Assembly: GCF_003400205.1 (NCBI RefSeq)
Contig: NZ_QUQV01000011.1
Coordinates: 81,001-145,000, forward strand
Direction of reading: 5' to 3'
Source of the DNA: Bacillus sp. HNG
GTDB lineage: Bacteria > Bacillota > Bacilli > Bacillales > Bacillaceae_L
Length of the DNA: 64,000 bases
Part shown: positions 61,946 through 64,000 of the stretch, in pieces
Layout of the letters: the number at the start of each line of letters is the position of its first letter
How positions within the stretch are numbered: position 1 is the stretch's first letter
Program-made: the position numbers and the translations under genes
The notes under the pieces: model-generated
Databases searched by the model: none
The model's input: only the letters and a program-made list of their open reading frames with translations
What the model was told of the DNA's origin: nothing

Positions 61946-62159
61946 GTTGCCTACTATGTGCAGTCGTTTTAGAAATTTTCATTTTCCACTCAATTTCCCG
62001 CTATTTCTTCGTTCGCTGGAAATAATAAAGTCGATACCTCTTCCCTATTTTCCCCTCATTTTCACAAAAACCAATCACGTTTTCCCCGCTTTTTTCACAC
62101 TTTTAATCGAGTTAGAATAAAGTTTTTCACTCACGCTTTTTCTCAAATGTTAATAGAAA

Positions 62160-62178
62160 AGCCCTGTCGGGCTATTTT
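62160..62178. terminator. Terminator near the integrase 3' end
   Basis: AGCCC pairs with GGGCT around TGTC, with ATTTTTA on one side and TTTTCT on the minus-strand side. It lies about 75 bp past the integrase stop. Confidence 0.65.
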
Positions 62179-62251
62179 TATCCACATAGTTGTTACTCTA
62201 TCTAAATTATATGACAATATCAGCACTTTGAAGAAACATATCTAACTTTTT

Positions 62252-63262
62252 TTAAAATATGTTCTTTAATGGGCTAAATTTAGAATGCCCCTCTTGAACT
62301 TCATTACTAAACAAATTAACGTAAACTTTTGTGACTTCCAAAGTGGAATGACCCAAAATCGCTTGCAATTGGAACGCATTACATCCGCCAAGAACACACA
62401 TCTTTGCAAAGGTGTGTCTAAATGTGTGAAGTGAACAACGAACATTCTCTATATTAGCCTTTTTTCCATAATCCCTTATTCGATCCTGTATTTGCTTCTT
62501 GCTTAAAGGAGTATTGTCATGTGTTATAAATAAACTGTCTGTCTCAACAACTCCTCTTATAGAAATGTACTTCTTTAATACATCCTTCATTTTGTTTTGA
62601 AAGGGTACAAAACGCTCAAAACTTCCCTTAGTATTCCTAATTCGTATTACCTTCTGACTCCAGACTATGTCTGTAACATTTATTCCGATTAATTCATTTG
62701 CTCTTACTCCTGTTTCTAAAAGTAATAACATAATTGTATAATCTCGTAATCCTGTAAATGATCTAAGGTCGCATGAGCTCAGAAGTACTTTAATTTGTTT
62801 TTTGTCAAATGTTTCAACAATTCTTCTTCTATCACGCAACAGCTTTATATCCTTCATTGGATTATTAGTAATCAAGTTCTGATGTTCCAAAAAGTTAAAG
62901 AATGCACGAACTGCTCGTAATCGAGTATTAATTGTAACAGGTTTTAATCCTTTATCTTTCATGTATAGTATTCCATGAGTCTTTATTGTCTCCCCTGTCC
63001 AATCTCTTACATTCATATCAACCATTTGTTTTTGCATTAAGTTTCTAAAAGCACTGAGTTCACCACGATAATATTTGATTGTATGCTCTCGAAGATTTCT
63101 TAACTCGCAATCATCAATAAACAATTTTAAAAGATCATCGTAACTATAATCTACTTCAATTACATCTCCTAAAATCATTAACTCCTCTCGACTTAATTCA
63201 TCTCTCCTTCCCCTCTTGCTTTCCTCCTGCATTTTCTCATTTCTACCCATTCTGTTCATCAC
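62252..63262 (-). CDS. int: Tyrosine recombinase (island integrase)
   Basis: A 336-aa XerC/D-like tyrosine recombinase that most likely inserts and excises this island at tRNA-Leu(CAA). Seen: a core-binding SAM-like domain (about 40-130: LLKLFIDDCELRNLREHTIK, AVRAFFNFLEHQN) and a catalytic domain with R187 (LETGVRANELIG), K212 (RNTKGSFERFVP), H279-x-x-R282 (SLHTFRHTFA), H305 (ILGHS) and Y314 (TKVYVNLF). All active-site residues are intact. It lies 130 bp from the intact tRNA and is transcribed away from it. The N-terminal 30 residues are charged. Confidence 0.95.
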   Translation of the reverse strand: MMNRMGRNEKMQEESKRGRRDELSREELMILGDVIEVDYSYDDLLKLFIDDCELRNLREHTIKYYRGELSAFRNLMQKQMVDMNVRDWTGETIKTHGILYMKDKGLKPVTINTRLRAVRAFFNFLEHQNLITNNPMKDIKLLRDRRRIVETFDKKQIKVLLSSCDLRSFTGLRDYTIMLLLLETGVRANELIGINVTDIVWSQKVIRIRNTKGSFERFVPFQNKMKDVLKKYISIRGVVETDSLFITHDNTPLSKKQIQDRIRDYGKKANIENVRCSLHTFRHTFAKMCVLGGCNAFQLQAILGHSTLEVTKVYVNLFSNEVQEGHSKFSPLKNIF

Positions 63263-63277
63263 TTTTTCACCCCTACG

Positions 63278-63322
63278 AACACGATTTTACGCACACGATT
63301 TTCCCTAATCAAATCGTGTTCG
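63278..63322. repeat. Repeated GAACACGATTTT motifs beside the integrase
   Basis: GAACACGATTTT at 63278, GCACACGATTTT at 63292, and the inverted AAATCGTGTTC at 63312-63322. The same motif lies in the tRNA anticodon arm within the 55-bp att core. Probable recombinase binding sites. Confidence 0.65.
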
Positions 63323-63392
63323 GGGAACACAAAAAAGAGACCTCACATTTTGTGAGATCCCTTATTCCTAAAGGCTTTTTCCCGCCTTATTC

Positions 63393-63447
63393 GATACCGG
63401 TGGTCGGGGTCGAACCGACACTCCAGAAGGAACACGATTTTGAGTCG
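63393..63447 (-). repeat. Attachment site (right), inside intact tRNA-Leu(CAA)
   Basis: The 55-bp copy identical to 32614-32668. It overlaps the 3' part of the functional tRNA gene. Confidence 0.95.
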
Positions 63448-63476
63448 TGCGCGTCTGCCAATTCCGCCACACCGGC
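63395..63476 (-). tRNA. tRNA-Leu (CAA)
   Basis: A full cloverleaf with 7-bp acceptor stem (GCCGGTG), anticodon loop CTCAAAA inside CACGA/TCGTG, long variable arm and GGTTCGACCC T-loop. No encoded CCA. Integration target of the island. Confidence 0.95.
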
Positions 63477-63505
63477 GTATATAGAAAGAAAAAGACATCT
63501 GAAGA

Positions 63506-63591
63506 TGCCGAGGACCGGAATCGAACCGGTACGGTAGTCACCTACCGCAGGATTTTAAGTCCTGTGCGTCTGCCAGTTCCGCCACCCCGGC
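63506..63591 (-). tRNA. tRNA-Leu (TAA)
   Basis: Acceptor GCCGGGG, anticodon loop CTTAAAA inside CAGGA/TCCTG, long variable arm GCGGTAGGTGACTACCG. No encoded CCA. Confidence 0.96.
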
Positions 63592-63631
63592 AATATATAA
63601 AAAAGCACTTACATACATTTTAAAATAATGG

Positions 63632-63702
<71 letters not shown>

Positions 63703-63704
63703 AC

Positions 63705-63779
63705 TGGAGCGGAAGACGGGATTCGAACCCGCGACCCCCACCTTGGCAAGGTGGTGTTCTACCACTGAACTACTTCCGC
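63705..63779 (-). tRNA. tRNA-Gly (GCC)
   Basis: Acceptor GCGGAAG, anticodon loop TTGCCAA inside CCACC/GGTGG, encoded CCA. Confidence 0.96.
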
Positions 63780-63804
63780 ATATTATATGTTTTAATAAAA
63801 AAAA

Positions 63805-63879
63805 TGGCTGGGCTAGCAGGATTCGAACCTACGAATGACGGAGTCAAAGTCCGTTGCCTTACCGCTTGGCTATAGCCCA
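63805..63879 (-). tRNA. tRNA-Gln (TTG)
   Basis: Acceptor TGGGCTA/TAGCCCA, anticodon loop CTTTGAC inside ACGGA/TCCGT, encoded CCA. Confidence 0.96.
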
Positions 63880-63922
63880 ATAACGAAGCTACATAACATG
63901 AAACTTTGTTAGAAAACAAAGG

Positions 63923-63996
63923 GGCGGCTGATGGGAATCGAACCCACGAATGTCGGAACCACAATCCGATGCGTTAACCACTTCGCCACAGCCGCC
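63923..63996 (-). tRNA. tRNA-His (GTG)
   Basis: Acceptor with the extra G-1 paired to C73, anticodon loop TTGTGGT inside TCGGA/TCCGA. The 3' end continues CC then T, so a full CCA is not encoded. Confidence 0.95.
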
Positions 63997-64000
63997 ATAA

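Larger units (their letters stand above)
61552..62251. other. Noncoding region between cargo and integrase
   Basis: About 700 bp, very T-rich on the plus strand. It holds three hairpins listed separately and no ORF with a ribosome site. Confidence 0.6.
32614..63447. mobile_element. Integrated genomic island in tRNA-Leu(CAA), about 30.8 kb
   Basis: The element is bounded by 55-bp perfect direct repeats derived from the tRNA 3' end. The intact tRNA and a tyrosine recombinase lie at the right end. The interior is AT-richer and filled with hypothetical, nuclease and defence-like genes. I see no relaxase, type IV secretion, capsid or terminase genes, so it is a non-self-transmissible or cargo-only island. 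Confidence 0.93.

Noticed and set aside
32614..63447. CRISPR array, prophage or integrative conjugative element
   Set aside because: No regularly spaced repeats, no structural phage genes and no relaxase or conjugation genes are visible.

Overview
The window looks like a chromosomal stretch from a low-GC Gram-positive bacterium of the Bacillaceae. Evidence: AGGAGG-type ribosome binding sites, many U-tailed hairpin terminators, an S-box (SAM-I) riboswitch, a typical Bacillus tRNA run (His-Gln-Gly-Cys-Leu-Leu) at the right edge, and Bacillus-type families such as AcoR-like activators, DEAD-box helicases and SUKH immunity proteins. No genus can be fixed from the sequence alone.

Region 1 (1-32.6 kb) is ordinary backbone with some accessory pieces. 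From the left: a catabolic operon (acyl-CoA ligase, thiolase-like protein, DUF35 partner) divergent from an MFS symporter with near-identical palindromes between them; a decayed polymorphic-toxin locus that keeps two intact SUKH immunity genes; a TetR/serine hydrolase pair; a MazG-like pyrophosphohydrolase next to a nuclease-fused DUF2075 ATPase; a fossil region with scraps of an aldo-keto reductase and an amidase whose intact relatives lie 5-8 kb away; a SAM riboswitch controlling a small protein of unknown function; a group of small conserved genes and a DEAD-box helicase; amidase, aldo-keto reductase, aquaporin and a frameshifted formaldehyde dehydrogenase with a sigma-54 promoter facing a sigma-54 activator gene; then a lipase-like hydrolase, a GNAT, a GH3 glycosidase and a FUSC transporter.

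Region 2 (32,614-63,447) is a genomic island of about 30.8 kb. It is bounded by a perfect 55-bp direct repeat that is the 3' part of a tRNA-Leu(CAA) gene. The intact tRNA lies at the right end beside a tyrosine recombinase. I see no conjugation or phage structural genes. The cargo is dominated by probable anti-phage and nuclease genes: a 1213-aa protein with a C-terminal PD-(D/E)XK motif, a Pycsar-like nucleotide cyclase, three HsdR-N-type proteins (one a pseudogene copy), an AAA-TOPRIM (OLD-like) protein, a uracil-DNA-glycosylase-like protein, a cluster of tandem four-helix-bundle (S23/Avd-like) proteins with a DnaB-like ATPase lacking a normal P-loop, a three-gene operon with an HTH-membrane protein and a 28-aa membrane peptide, and a protein with two separate nuclease motifs. 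At least six island genes carry a single indel or nonsense codon, so the island is eroding while several cassettes stay intact.

Region 3 (63.4-64 kb) is the end of a tRNA cluster read on the minus strand: His(GTG), Gln(TTG), Gly(GCC), Cys(GCA), Leu(TAA), Leu(CAA).
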